Source: Bacterioplanoides sp965219715
Lineage (GTDB): Bacteria; Pseudomonadota; Gammaproteobacteria; Pseudomonadales; Oceanobacteraceae
Direction of reading: 5' to 3'
NCBI RefSeq assembly: GCF_965219715.1
Contig: NZ_OZ244785.1
Span: 806,001 to 870,000 of the forward strand
DNA: 64,000 nt
Each line of letters starts with the position of its first letter. The first letter of the stretch is position 1. Made by a program: the position numbers and the translations under genes. Of this stretch, positions 51,791-61,236 are shown piece after piece. Under the pieces are notes generated by a model. It saw only the letters and a program-made list of their open reading frames with translations, was not told the origin of the DNA and did no database searches.

Positions 51791-53149
51791 TTACAGCGCG
51801 GTTTTAGGCAGGCGCTCTAACGCGGCATCAATTTCAGATTGAGGATACTCATAATCCTCCAGCTCTTTATTGAGGTATTTATCGTATGACACCATATCAA
51901 AATGGCCATGCCCGGACAGGTTAAAGAACAGTGTTTTTTCTTCACCGGATTCCTTACAACGCAGCGCTTCATCGATACAGGCACGAATGGCGTGATTTGA
52001 TTCCGGCGCAGGAATAATACCTTCGGCACGGGCAAACTGAACACCGGCATCAAACGTCGCTACCTGAGGAACCGCAACCGCTTCAATCAGTTTTTCGTGA
52101 TACATCTGAGAAACCAGTGAAGAGGCACCGTGATAACGCAGACCACCGGCATGAATACCCGGAGGCATAAAGTCGTGACCCAGCGTATATTGCAGCGTCA
52201 TCGGCGTATGACCAACCGTATCGCCAAAGTCATACGCATAATGGCCTTTGGTCAGACTTGGACAGGACGTTGGCTCAACCGCAACCAAGCGCGTTTGTTT
52301 ACCACCCGCGGCTTCCTCTGCGAAGAACGGAAATGCAACGCCGCCAAAGTTAGATCCACCGCCACACGGAGCAAAAATCATATCCGGTGAATCACCAACC
52401 ATGGCAAATTGCTTCTGAGCTTCCAGGCCAATAATGGTCTGGTGCAACAACACGTGATTTAACACCGAGCCCAGGCTGTATTTGGTATCTTCACGGCTAA
52501 CGGCTTCTTCCACCGCTTCGGAAATGGCAATACCCAGGGAGCCCTGGTTGTTTGGATCCTGAGCCAGAATGTTACGCCCGGTTTCCGTCATATCCGTTGG
52601 GCTGGCTAACACTTCGCCACCCCAGGTCTGCATCATAGAACGACGGAATGGCTTCTGCTGAAAGCTCACTTTCACCATATAAACGCGCACATCAATGCCA
52701 AACATCTGGCCTGCCAGAGACAAAGATGAGCCCCACTGCCCCGCACCGGTTTCCGTCGTTAAACGGTTAATGCCAGCAACCTTGTTGTAATACGCTTGTG
52801 GAATCGCAGAATTCAGCTTGTGCGAACCGGCCGGGCTGATGCCCTCGTATTTGTAATAAATTTTAGCCGGAGTACCTAACGCCTCTTCCAGACGATGCGC
52901 ACGGAACATCGGTGTTGGACGCCACTGCTGGTAAATTTCGCGCACCGGATCCGGGATATCGATCCAGCGCTGGTCAGACACTTCCTGCTCAATGATGTTG
53001 TCAGCAAAAATGGCGGACATCGCCGATGGATCCATTGGCTTGCCATCCGGACCTAATGGTGGCGCTGGTGGGTTTTTCAGATCGGCGGCCACGTTGTACC
53101 ACTGCTTTGGCATTTCTGTTTCAGGCAGCAGGATTTTGGTCTGCTTCAT
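51791..53149 (-). CDS. Tryptophan synthase beta-like protein, TrpB2 type
   Basis: This 452-residue PLP enzyme belongs to the TrpB2 subgroup, longer than ordinary TrpB (about 400) and usually not paired with TrpA. The PLP lysine is in SPAGSHKLNSAIPQ, the catalytic Glu in TETGAGQWGSSL, and the phosphate cup in APCGGGSNFGG. No trpA lies next to it; it stands alone on the minus strand with its own terminator. It may make tryptophan from indole released elsewhere or salvage indole. Confidence 0.92.
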   Translation of the reverse strand: MKQTKILLPETEMPKQWYNVAADLKNPPAPPLGPDGKPMDPSAMSAIFADNIIEQEVSDQRWIDIPDPVREIYQQWRPTPMFRAHRLEEALGTPAKIYYKYEGISPAGSHKLNSAIPQAYYNKVAGINRLTTETGAGQWGSSLSLAGQMFGIDVRVYMVKVSFQQKPFRRSMMQTWGGEVLASPTDMTETGRNILAQDPNNQGSLGIAISEAVEEAVSREDTKYSLGSVLNHVLLHQTIIGLEAQKQFAMVGDSPDMIFAPCGGGSNFGGVAFPFFAEEAAGGKQTRLVAVEPTSCPSLTKGHYAYDFGDTVGHTPMTLQYTLGHDFMPPGIHAGGLRYHGASSLVSQMYHEKLIEAVAVPQVATFDAGVQFARAEGIIPAPESNHAIRACIDEALRCKESGEEKTLFFNLSGHGHFDMVSYDKYLNKELEDYEYPQSEIDAALERLPKTAL

Positions 53150-53323
53150 AAGTCCTTGTTCCCATTATTTTTCTAAGGTTATAAGGGCAGAACTTTATGA
53201 TATATAAAAGCCAATCTCAACCGAGTTACTGAGGGAATACAAAATAGTCGACATTCAGATGAATGATTGTAGTTCATGACTATCCGGTCTAAGCTGGCGA
53301 AAAAGACATGATCGTTGTTTCTC

Positions 53324-54109
53324 ATGACTCGTTTACTGATTTTGTTGCTGCTGTTCGCCTCAAGCTTCCATGGCCGAACACAACCAACCGACAACCTGCC
53401 ATCCCAGCTGACTCTGGCCGCAACCGACTGGTGTCCGTTTTCCTGTTCGCCTTCGGGTTCTCCGCAACGGCCTGGCATCATCAGCGAATACCTGAGCCAG
53501 ATACTGAAGCAACATAACATCACTCTGAATATTAAATTTCTGCCCTGGTCACGGGCGTTAGTAGAAGCCAACAACGGCACGGTTGATGGTCTGTTGACGG
53601 TTGTACCTGAGGAAACCGGCCATCTGCTGATGCCAAAAACAGCCACAGCGAATTACACCGATTGTTTTTTTGTGCGCCCGGATGAGAACTGGCGCTATCG
53701 TGATAGCGCCTCTCTGAAGCAGGTAAAAATTGCCTATGTTCAGGACTATGGTTACAACGAGCCGCTGCACAGCCATATCCATGATCCCGGGAATGCTGCC
53801 CGATTGTTTGAGGTTTCCGGTGCAGATCCGAGCCGTCGCATGGTCCGACTGGTACAGGCCGGACGAGCGGATGCCCTGATTGAAGAACAACTGGTAGCTG
53901 CCTGGGCGCAGAAACAAGCCACAAAAAAACTCTACCAACCAACGCAGCTGAAACCTGCTGGCTGCCTGAACAGCAATCCGTTTTATCTGGCCATCTCGCC
54001 AGATCTGCCGGCCAGCAAAGCGCTGATTCAACTATTTGATCGCGTGCTGCAACAGCCTGAAAGCCTGAAGCTACTCGAGAAAATCACCCAGTCCTACATT
54101 GCCGACTAA
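53324..54109 (+). CDS. Periplasmic solute-binding protein-like (SBP_bac_3)
   Basis: This 261-residue protein starts at ATG 53324 with a signal peptide (MTRLLILLLLFASSF, cut near GRTQ). After it comes the family 3 solute-binding pattern LTLAATDWCPFSCSP, GIISEYLSQILKQHNI, FLPWSRALVEANNGTVDGLL and YVQDYGYNEPLHSHI. Four Cys in the mature part may form disulfides. There are no ABC permease or ATPase genes nearby, so it may be an orphan binding protein or a sensor-type protein. It stands divergent from trpB2. Ligand unknown. Confidence 0.72.
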   Translation: MTRLLILLLLFASSFHGRTQPTDNLPSQLTLAATDWCPFSCSPSGSPQRPGIISEYLSQILKQHNITLNIKFLPWSRALVEANNGTVDGLLTVVPEETGHLLMPKTATANYTDCFFVRPDENWRYRDSASLKQVKIAYVQDYGYNEPLHSHIHDPGNAARLFEVSGADPSRRMVRLVQAGRADALIEEQLVAAWAQKQATKKLYQPTQLKPAGCLNSNPFYLAISPDLPASKALIQLFDRVLQQPESLKLLEKITQSYIAD

Positions 54110-54130
54110 ACAGCCATAGCGGTAACCATT

Positions 54131-55132
54131 TCAGGTTGGAGAGAACAATTTAGTACGCACTTTTTGGCGAAACTGTCCCGGTGTTTGCCCTGCTTGTTTC
54201 TTAAAAATGCGGGTAAAATAGCCGCCGTCCTGATACCCCACCACGGCGGCTACATCAGCGATATTCAGGTTAGTATCCTGCAATAATTGTCGAGCCTGAT
54301 CACAACGCAATTGCTGCAGATATTGACCAGGCGAGCAGCCAACCACCTTTTTAAAGCGCCGATCAAACTGGCGTTCACTTAAACCAATCATCTGCGCCAG
54401 TCGGGTTAACCCCAATTCTTCCTTAAGATTATGCTGCAGCCAGGTCTGGACCATGGCAATGTCTTCATCACCATGTTGATGACGACCGTCGGCGTAGAAC
54501 ACCTTCTTTTCAAACGGGTTGCGGACTTCCGGAGAAAACTGCTGCTCAACCTGCAGCGCCAGATCACGGCCAAACAACAGACCAATCAAATGCACCATCA
54601 TATCAGCACCAGAGTTCACACTGGCGGCACAAAAAATCCGGTCGGACTGCGTCAGTAAGTGGTTGGTCTGCAGATTCACTTTGGGGTAATCCCGGGCAAA
54701 GTTTTCAAGATAATGCCAGTGGGTGGTGGCTGGCTTACCGTCTAATATTCCCGCTTCGGCCAGTAAGCAAACTCCGGTGCCGACCGCGAATACACTGGCT
54801 CCGGCGAGATACTGCTGACGTAACCAGGCGATGGTTGGCTGATATTTTCCCAGTAACGGCTTAGGGTTTCGCCACAGTGCCGGAACAATAATCAGGTCGC
54901 TGTTCATCGATGACTGGTTACACTCATCAATGGTTTTTTGCGGCGTCAGTGGGAAGCCACCCAACACCTTCACCGCTCGCTCCTGCTGACCAATAATTTC
55001 GACATTGAAGCGCCGCTCTGGTTTGCGCATTAAAGCCAACCGAGCTCTGGCCGCCTCCAGCATTTCCAGGGGTATCGCAGCACTGGACATCAGCATTTGC
55101 TCAACTGCCAACAAGGTAACATGGTTGATCAT
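54131..55132 (-). CDS. AraC-family regulator with DJ-1/PfpI-like N-terminal domain (GlxA type)
   Basis: This 333-residue protein has a DJ-1/PfpI-like sensor domain (residues about 1-190, with IIVPALWRNPKPLL and VGTGVCLLAEAGILDGKPATTHW) and two AraC helix-turn-helix motifs at the C-terminus (LTRLAQMIGLSERQFDRRFKK and IADVAAVVGYQDGGYFTRIFKK). The elbow Cys usual in DJ-1 proteins is replaced by Gly in VGTGV. It is divergent from the fabY-like gene, 159 nt away, so it may control that gene. Effector unknown. Confidence 0.88.
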   Translation of the reverse strand: MINHVTLLAVEQMLMSSAAIPLEMLEAARARLALMRKPERRFNVEIIGQQERAVKVLGGFPLTPQKTIDECNQSSMNSDLIIVPALWRNPKPLLGKYQPTIAWLRQQYLAGASVFAVGTGVCLLAEAGILDGKPATTHWHYLENFARDYPKVNLQTNHLLTQSDRIFCAASVNSGADMMVHLIGLLFGRDLALQVEQQFSPEVRNPFEKKVFYADGRHQHGDEDIAMVQTWLQHNLKEELGLTRLAQMIGLSERQFDRRFKKVVGCSPGQYLQQLRCDQARQLLQDTNLNIADVAAVVGYQDGGYFTRIFKKQAGQTPGQFRQKVRTKLFSPT

Positions 55133-55291
55133 AGTTACGTTTCCCGTAGCGACATAATGACGTCTTTTTTATCCTGTTATTTGTCCATTATCTACTAATA
55201 AGAAAACAAAGTCGCTTCCTACAATAACCCCGGTTATTCGTTATCCCTCACACCTTTTCTTACACAACAACGTCAATTGGAAACTGTTTAT

Positions 55292-57013
55292 ATGAGCTCT
55301 CAGCCTGCACTTGCTTTGATTACCGGCTTTGGTGGAATTAACGCTGCCGGGCGCAGTTCCGGGCATTTGGCCTTTCAGCGAGTGGTGTATGAAGCACTTA
55401 GTGAACAGCAAAAGCTCGAAACCCTGAGCTCGTTAAATCAGATTATGGGCCTCGATGGTGAACCATTGGCCAACGAAGAAGCGATCCTGAATGGCACACT
55501 GGTGCGTAACTGGGACAATGTGGACTGGGATGCCGATAAGATTCCCTTTCACCAGCCGTTTAACGACGAAAATGGCGAACAGTGCTGGCGCCTGAGTCAC
55601 AAACGCCTGTCAGTTCAAAGTGCTGGCCAGACCCCCAAAGGATTCGATCCGGCAGCACTCTATCCTTCCCGCCATCACCCCCGTGGCCTGCAGATGACCA
55701 TCTACGCGGCTTCGGATGCCATTGCTTCGCTGGGCGTGGACTGGGAAACACTGAAACAAGCGGTGCGTCCAGATCAGATTGGTGTATACGCTGGGTCCGC
55801 CATGGGTCAGCTCGATCAGGCTGGCCACGGCGGTATGATTCAGGCGAACCTGAAAGGAAAACGCACCAGCTCTAAACAATGTGCGCTTGGCCTGAGCGAA
55901 ATGCCAGCCGATTTCGTTAACGCTTATGTGCTCGGTAATGTGGGCGCAACCGGCAGCAGTGTTGGTGCCTGTGCGACATTCTTATATAACCTCAAAGCAG
56001 CTCTGGACGACTTGTGCTCGGGACGCCGTCGCATTGTGGTGGTTGGTAACGCCGAAGCGCCGCTAACACCCGAAATTGTTGAAGGCTACGCGGCCATGAC
56101 CGCACTGATCAGCGAACAGAAGTTGCGGGATCTGGACGGTAAAAGCAAAGACGAAGCCCCTGATTATCGTCGTTCCAGCCGACCTTTTGGCCACAACGGT
56201 GGTTTCACAATCGCGGAATCCGCCCAGTTTTTTGTCCTGACCGATCAGGATCTGGCACTGAAGCTGGGTCTGAATATTTATGGTTCGGTTGGTGATGTCT
56301 ACGTCAATGCCGATGGCTTCAAAAAATCCATCTCAAACCCGGGCGTCGGTAATTATCTGACGATGGGAAAAGCCGTGGCAGAAGCGCAGCGCTGGCTCGG
56401 TCGAGATGCCGTGCGCCATGGCAGCTATATTCAATCCCACGGCAGCAGCACGCCACAAAACCGGGTGACGGAGTCACATATTTACGCCGAACTGGCGCGT
56501 GCTTTTGATATTAATGATTGGAAAATCACCGCAGTTAAGGCCCACCTTGGTCATCCGCTGGCAGCGGCTTCTGCAGATCAACTGACCATGACTTTGGGTG
56601 GCTGGGCGCACAATATGATTCCGGGAATAACCACCACCGACAGAATCGCCGAGGATGTCCATCAGTTCGGTCTGAATTTTTTACTGCAACATACTTCCGT
56701 CGACAGCAAAGAATTACCGCTGGCGTTTATTAATTCGAAAGGATTTGGCGGTAACAATGCGTCGGCATTTATTATTTCTCCGGATAAAACCCGGGAACTG
56801 ATTTCTTCCACCATTGAGCAACAAAGCTGGCATCAGTACCTGGATAAAAACGAACAGACCCGTATTAATGTTGAGCAATACAATCAGGATATGAATGCCG
56901 GGAAAATAAAACCGATTTATCAATTTGGTGAGCAAGTACTGGAACCGGAAGATCTGACCATCAGCGCGGAAGAAATCCGGATTAAAGGCTGGAATAACAG
57001 CGTAATTCTGTAA
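55292..57013 (+). CDS. fabY: Large beta-ketoacyl-ACP synthase, FabY-like
   Basis: This 573-residue condensing enzyme is much longer than FabF/FabB (about 410) and resembles the FabY family of Pseudomonas, which starts fatty-acid synthesis from acetyl-CoA. The N-terminal ITGFGGINAAGRSS is typical; the active-site Cys is C227 in GSSVGACATF, and the two His are H383 (QSHGSSTP) and H418 (VKAHLGHPL). The TTG at 55277 would add five residues, but ATG 55292 with a nearby GGAA is a better start. Its neighbour is a divergent AraC-type regulator. Confidence 0.8.
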   Translation: MSSQPALALITGFGGINAAGRSSGHLAFQRVVYEALSEQQKLETLSSLNQIMGLDGEPLANEEAILNGTLVRNWDNVDWDADKIPFHQPFNDENGEQCWRLSHKRLSVQSAGQTPKGFDPAALYPSRHHPRGLQMTIYAASDAIASLGVDWETLKQAVRPDQIGVYAGSAMGQLDQAGHGGMIQANLKGKRTSSKQCALGLSEMPADFVNAYVLGNVGATGSSVGACATFLYNLKAALDDLCSGRRRIVVVGNAEAPLTPEIVEGYAAMTALISEQKLRDLDGKSKDEAPDYRRSSRPFGHNGGFTIAESAQFFVLTDQDLALKLGLNIYGSVGDVYVNADGFKKSISNPGVGNYLTMGKAVAEAQRWLGRDAVRHGSYIQSHGSSTPQNRVTESHIYAELARAFDINDWKITAVKAHLGHPLAAASADQLTMTLGGWAHNMIPGITTTDRIAEDVHQFGLNFLLQHTSVDSKELPLAFINSKGFGGNNASAFIISPDKTRELISSTIEQQSWHQYLDKNEQTRINVEQYNQDMNAGKIKPIYQFGEQVLEPEDLTISAEEIRIKGWNNSVIL

Positions 57014-57069
57014 ATAAAAAAACCTTCTTTCAGCTTGTACAAGCCAACTGAAAGAAGGTTTTTATTTAT
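57014..57069. terminator. Bidirectional terminator after fabY
   Basis: AACCTTCTTTCAG and CTGAAAGAAGGTT form a perfect 13-bp stem with flanking A and T runs between fabY and the convergent mipA-like gene. The loop carries an additional CTTGTACAAG palindrome. Confidence 0.9.
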
Positions 57070-57096
57070 TACGGTGAGATACTTGTTTCTGTTTAA

Positions 57097-57897
57097 TCAG
57101 AAATACTTACCCAAACCCACGAAGTATTGCTGTACTAAACCATCATCAACCAGTGGGCTGTCTTGGGCTTCGCTGTCGTACTGGAAATGGCGTAAACCTG
57201 CATAAGCACCCCACTCTTCACCAGCACCCCATTCAAAATTATAGGTCGCAATTACTTCTAATTCGGCGGAAAAACCGGCTCCCGGCTTATACACTTTTTG
57301 GGTAGCGCTGTTTTTAATTTCGTCGGCATCAATACCAAAATAATAGTCGTTAAATTTCTCAGCCTGATATTGAGCACCAATGGTAGTCAGAATGCGTAAC
57401 CCGGCAATATCGTCACGACGATAAAACAGCAGTTCTGCTTCCTGGGATTTATGAGCGCCGGAAATATCCTGCAGTAGCGCCGCGCGACCAACCCAACCGG
57501 CACCCAGACGTCGCCCGGCCTGAATACCCACTTCTAATGCCGCCTTTCGCTCATCCAGATCGTATTGCGACAGGTCCTTACTGTCATCAATCTGATCCTC
57601 AGTTAAACGAGTATGGCTGCGCAGATTGCCAATAACCGACGCGAAATTAGTGCCGTCGCGATAAAAACCATAGCCGAAGCGGTTTGCTTCGATAAACACA
57701 TCGCCATATCCGCCAAACACCAATAAGGCTGGGCTGACCACAGGATCGACGTCTTTAAATACACTGTCTTTCACCGTAATACCAGCAGACCATAAACCGT
57801 GAACCGGATCGCTCACGGTTTGCCAGAGTGATTCTTCCGCAACGACGGAGCCTGAAAATGAGATTGCAGCCAGGGCTGCGAGAGTTGTACGGCGCAT
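57097..57897 (-). CDS. MipA/OmpV-family outer membrane protein
   Basis: This 266-residue protein has a signal peptide (MRRTTLAALAAISFSGSVVA) and then the MipA/OmpV barrel pattern WSAGITVKDSVFKDVDPVVS, ALLVFGGYGDVFIEANRFGYGFYRDG, ending with the aromatic C-terminus VGLGKYF that directs barrel insertion. MipA of E. coli is linked to murein-synthesising complexes, while other members are adhesin-like or sensory; the role here is unknown. It precedes no obvious partner gene. Confidence 0.82.
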   Translation of the reverse strand: MRRTTLAALAAISFSGSVVAEESLWQTVSDPVHGLWSAGITVKDSVFKDVDPVVSPALLVFGGYGDVFIEANRFGYGFYRDGTNFASVIGNLRSHTRLTEDQIDDSKDLSQYDLDERKAALEVGIQAGRRLGAGWVGRAALLQDISGAHKSQEAELLFYRRDDIAGLRILTTIGAQYQAEKFNDYYFGIDADEIKNSATQKVYKPGAGFSAELEVIATYNFEWGAGEEWGAYAGLRHFQYDSEAQDSPLVDDGLVQQYFVGLGKYF

Positions 57898-57966
57898 ATG
57901 TTTCTCCCTTAAGTGATGCCTGATTGACCTTATCTGACATCAAAAGTTCCTATATTTCGTGTTCTG

Positions 57967-59022
57967 CTATCCGGATTTATACAGTGTATGCCATTGTTGG
58001 GCCGATGATTGGGCCAACCACGCCGAAATATCACTGACCTTCAGCTCGCCTGCCAATGCCACTGCAACCTTATTTGTCGCCTGTTCGATATCGCCAGTGG
58101 TATAACGGCAGTCGGAAGAATATTGTTCGCGGTAACACAAATCATCGGGCACAACGGGAATGGCGCCAGCGCTTGCCGCTTCCAGCATCGATAACCCCTG
58201 AAATTCGTGAATTGCACAACTGACAACCACCTGAGAGCGTTGTAACCAATGCTCATACTCCGATCGTGACACCCGTCCATCGACCACAATCTGGTCTGAA
58301 AACTCATCACGAATGGCATTTAATGCAGTCGGGGTTTTCTGTGCCCGAGGCCCTAATAAGGCCAGCGTGAAGTTGACTCCCTTTTGTTGGAGTCGCCGCA
58401 GTATCGCGTGAAAACCCTCAGGGCGTTTGTCGTATTCCCAGCGATGATTCCAGAGAATCAGGCCTTCTTCTTTTTCAGCTTCAGGCGTCGGAGCAATGGC
58501 ATTAACCGGCACCGGCAACCAATCACTCTTCTGTCCTAAACGCTGCGCCAGATCATCGGGTTTATGGTCAGGCATTTTTTTCATCAGAGTAGCAACGCCC
58601 GAAAGAAAGGACTGTTGGTTATAGTCTGAATTAAAGAAAATACGATCGGCCGCTAACGCGCCATAGAGCTGAACCATTTGCGGATCAAGCGATGAGTGCT
58701 GGCCTTCTCCGGCAGGGTAAGCAAACTGATTCTCGTGAAAATAGTAGTCCAGAGGCACGCCTGCCAATGCCGGGAATAAACCGCGAATGGTTGAAATATC
58801 AACCATGGATGTTGCGAGTATCTGATCTGGCTGCCACTGCGCCAACAAGTCCGACAGCGGTTGCAGCCATGACAACGGATTGCCGCGAATTCGCCAGCGA
58901 AAATAACGCCCGGGTAACTCCAGTACACGCCAGTCAACATCCACTTCCTGTTGTAGCCAGTCACACCAGCTGGCATGGCTGTCGGAGCGATAGGCAGATA
59001 ACAACAAAACTTTCTTTTTCAT
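57967..59022 (-). CDS. DUF3524 glycosyltransferase, tRNA-queuosine mannosyltransferase-like
   Basis: This 351-residue GT-B protein starts with KVLLLSAYRSDSHASWCDWL and has RYFRWRIRGNPLSW, the N-terminal DUF3524 block (LLAQWQPDQILATSMVD, PLDYYFHENQFAYP) and a GT4-type nucleotide-sugar region (LILWNHRWEYDKRPEGF, VVVSCAIHEFQGLSMLEAASAGAIPVVP). In animals the DUF3524 family enzyme (GTDC1/QTMAN) mannosylates queuosine in tRNA-Asp. The bacterial role is not proven here; no queuosine gene is nearby. The fold call is strong, the substrate is inference. Confidence 0.82.
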   Translation of the reverse strand: MKKKVLLLSAYRSDSHASWCDWLQQEVDVDWRVLELPGRYFRWRIRGNPLSWLQPLSDLLAQWQPDQILATSMVDISTIRGLFPALAGVPLDYYFHENQFAYPAGEGQHSSLDPQMVQLYGALAADRIFFNSDYNQQSFLSGVATLMKKMPDHKPDDLAQRLGQKSDWLPVPVNAIAPTPEAEKEEGLILWNHRWEYDKRPEGFHAILRRLQQKGVNFTLALLGPRAQKTPTALNAIRDEFSDQIVVDGRVSRSEYEHWLQRSQVVVSCAIHEFQGLSMLEAASAGAIPVVPDDLCYREQYSSDCRYTTGDIEQATNKVAVALAGELKVSDISAWLAQSSAQQWHTLYKSG

Positions 59023-59112
59023 TCACTATTAACTTTTATATAAAAGACTTGTCCGGCCAGCGCAGTGCTGTATACCATGGCAATTAATAATCATAACAAT
59101 CCGTAGACCACT

Positions 59113-59847
59113 ATGTTCACTAAATCATCGATTCTGATCCTCACCAGCAGCTTGTTGCTGCACGGTTGCAGCGGCAACAGCTCTGGTACCAGCAGTAACT
59201 TACCACCCGGCTCTGTGTGCCCCAAAGACAACGTTGCGCTCATTGATGGCATTCTGGTGAGCCAGTTAACTTATGATGATAACGCTGACCAATGCTTATC
59301 GCCGGATGAGCAAAAGAATATGAACGCTGCCGTGTCTAAAGCGAAACTGTCTACGCTGGCAACTGACGCAACGGCTGGCGATAATGCCAATTCAGTATTA
59401 ACACGCTTCAGTGTACAAGGTAACGCCGAGATATCGGACAACAAAGTACAGGTCCACCCGGTAGGCAGCATGGGCAGTTTTGGTGTTTATGTCGAAGCCA
59501 GCGTAGACAAAGATCAGAGCAGTGATATTCGTATAGAATTCGGTAACCAATCGGGCGCGGATCAATCCGGAGCCGCTTCCGACAGTATTCGCTTCACCAA
59601 TCTGCCAGAGGGCAACAGTATTATTGCCATGTTATGCCAGCTTCGGGATAACCTGTCTTTTACCTGCTCAAACCCGGTGTATTTTCTCAATAACAAGCTC
59701 GCGTCGATTCTTCCTGCAAGTTTCAAAAGTGAGAACGGTGAGAATTTTGAAAACACATCACCACAAGCGGGGTTTATTACCGCCACGTCGTGCATTAACG
59801 ATGTTTGTTTCGAAAATTATGTCAGCATTCCAGCGTCATTTAATTAA
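59113..59847 (+). CDS. Hypothetical lipoprotein
   Basis: This 244-residue protein has a lipoprotein signal (LLLHGC, lipid Cys at residue 19) and a Ser/Gly-rich linker after it. The mature part has several cysteines (CPKDN, QCLSPDE, MLCQLRDN, TSCINDVCFENY), likely forming disulfides, and a beta-rich pattern. I recognise no family. It is convergent with the TPR lipoprotein gene and shares a terminator with it. Predicted periplasmic or outer membrane anchored. Confidence 0.68.
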   Translation: MFTKSSILILTSSLLLHGCSGNSSGTSSNLPPGSVCPKDNVALIDGILVSQLTYDDNADQCLSPDEQKNMNAAVSKAKLSTLATDATAGDNANSVLTRFSVQGNAEISDNKVQVHPVGSMGSFGVYVEASVDKDQSSDIRIEFGNQSGADQSGAASDSIRFTNLPEGNSIIAMLCQLRDNLSFTCSNPVYFLNNKLASILPASFKSENGENFENTSPQAGFITATSCINDVCFENYVSIPASFN

Positions 59848-59902
59848 CTGAAAACAACAGCGCTGATTGCCAGTGACACAGGTCCGGCGTAATCAATCAA
59901 GC

Positions 59903-59937
59903 AAAATAAAAACCGGCTATATGCCAGTTTTTATTTT
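59903..59937. terminator. Bidirectional terminator overlapping a gene end
   Basis: AAAATAAAAACCGGC (59903-59917) pairs with 59923-59937 at 14 of 15 positions; one arm lies inside the last codons of the minus-strand lipoprotein gene. A and T runs on both sides suit both convergent transcripts. Confidence 0.82.
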
Positions 59938-61236
59938 CTTCTCAATTAATGGCTGCCAGATGTACTCGTAATAAAAATACGCAGGTTGTTTACGACTGAG
60001 CTTGAGCTGCTCTAACGCTTTTTCCGCTTCACCATCGAGCCAGAAGCGATAAGCCGTATAGAAATGTGCCTCTGATTTCTCACACACATCGCTGGCCTGA
60101 GCAATCAAATAATCAGCGTCGCCCTGCCCCTGTTCGTAACTAAGAAAATACTCTTTTATCGTTTTCAGCCACGGTAACTCTGCGGTCGTTTCTTCAATAG
60201 GAGTTGGTGTATATGCAACACCAGCCAGAGAAGTCATCCAGCGGGCGCGCAATTCATCCAGGATGGTTTTTTTACCGGCAATGTCTTTTTGCTGATTAAA
60301 TTCTGCCAGCATGTTATCGGCTTCAGCCTGCTGGAAATAATACATGGCACGATATTCCTGTATCGTTGTTTCCGATAAGCCTTTGTTATTGATGTTGGTT
60401 TGCTCAAATGCAGTAGCAAAATCTCCGGCAACCGCAGCCACATCAGCCAGCGCTGCACGAGCATAACGACCGTCTTCGGTTTTTAGCGCCAGCTCGGCTT
60501 CACGCTTTGCCAGTGGCACAATGCCCAGACTGAGAAAAAGATAAGACGATTCGCTGTAACGATATTCTGTTGGATCATTTACCGCCGCTTTGGCCATATG
60601 GGTAGCGGCAGATCGCATCAGGCTTTTGTGGTTGTAGCGACAACCGTCGGCACTGGCAACCTGCTTCAGGGCATAACCCAGTTCTTCCTGCAAATCAGCG
60701 TTATTGGAATACAAGCGCATTGCCTGACTGCTAACGGCCGATGCCATCCAATATTGCTCAGTTTCGTTATATGCGGCCGCCAATGCGGTTAACACGTGAC
60801 GGTTGCCCGGGTAACGCTGCAGCAAGTTGCGTAAATCTTTAATAACACCGGATTGGTATTGATTCAGGTACCAGGCAATCATTTCCGGTGGTGATAACAA
60901 AGGTTGTAAATTTTTATCGAGACCGCCAAATAAAGTCTTCAGTTCAGGGCTGGCATATTCCAACAAGATAAAATCGTGCTGAAACAGAACTTTGTAGAAT
61001 TTATCCTGGCTGCGGATATCGTCGGGCTTCACCCGATACAACTGCCGTGCTGCAGTAACCGCACCTTTCATATCGGCGATACTATTGGTGCGGTAAAAGC
61101 GTTGCAGGTGCTCTTCGGTTTGTTGCTGATAATAACTGCTGGGCAATTGTGAAACAGCAGCTTTTCTGGCTGACATCGTTTCGCACCCCATCAGCCCCAT
61201 AGCAGCTATCAACAATAATAAAAATCTAAGGTGCAT
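59917..61236 (-). CDS. TPR-like lipoprotein
   Basis: This 439-residue protein has the lipobox LMGC (lipid Cys18 in MGLMGCETMS) and a helical body with TPR-like repeats (GNRHVLTALAAAYNETEQYW, ASAVSSQAMRLYSNNADLQ). It overlaps by 11 nt the end of the DUF3857 gene upstream, so the two are made together. A role as outer-membrane-anchored partner of the transglutaminase-like protein is inferred from this coupling. No named family recognised. Confidence 0.72.
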   Translation of the reverse strand: MHLRFLLLLIAAMGLMGCETMSARKAAVSQLPSSYYQQQTEEHLQRFYRTNSIADMKGAVTAARQLYRVKPDDIRSQDKFYKVLFQHDFILLEYASPELKTLFGGLDKNLQPLLSPPEMIAWYLNQYQSGVIKDLRNLLQRYPGNRHVLTALAAAYNETEQYWMASAVSSQAMRLYSNNADLQEELGYALKQVASADGCRYNHKSLMRSAATHMAKAAVNDPTEYRYSESSYLFLSLGIVPLAKREAELALKTEDGRYARAALADVAAVAGDFATAFEQTNINNKGLSETTIQEYRAMYYFQQAEADNMLAEFNQQKDIAGKKTILDELRARWMTSLAGVAYTPTPIEETTAELPWLKTIKEYFLSYEQGQGDADYLIAQASDVCEKSEAHFYTAYRFWLDGEAEKALEQLKLSRKQPAYFYYEYIWQPLIEKKIKTGI

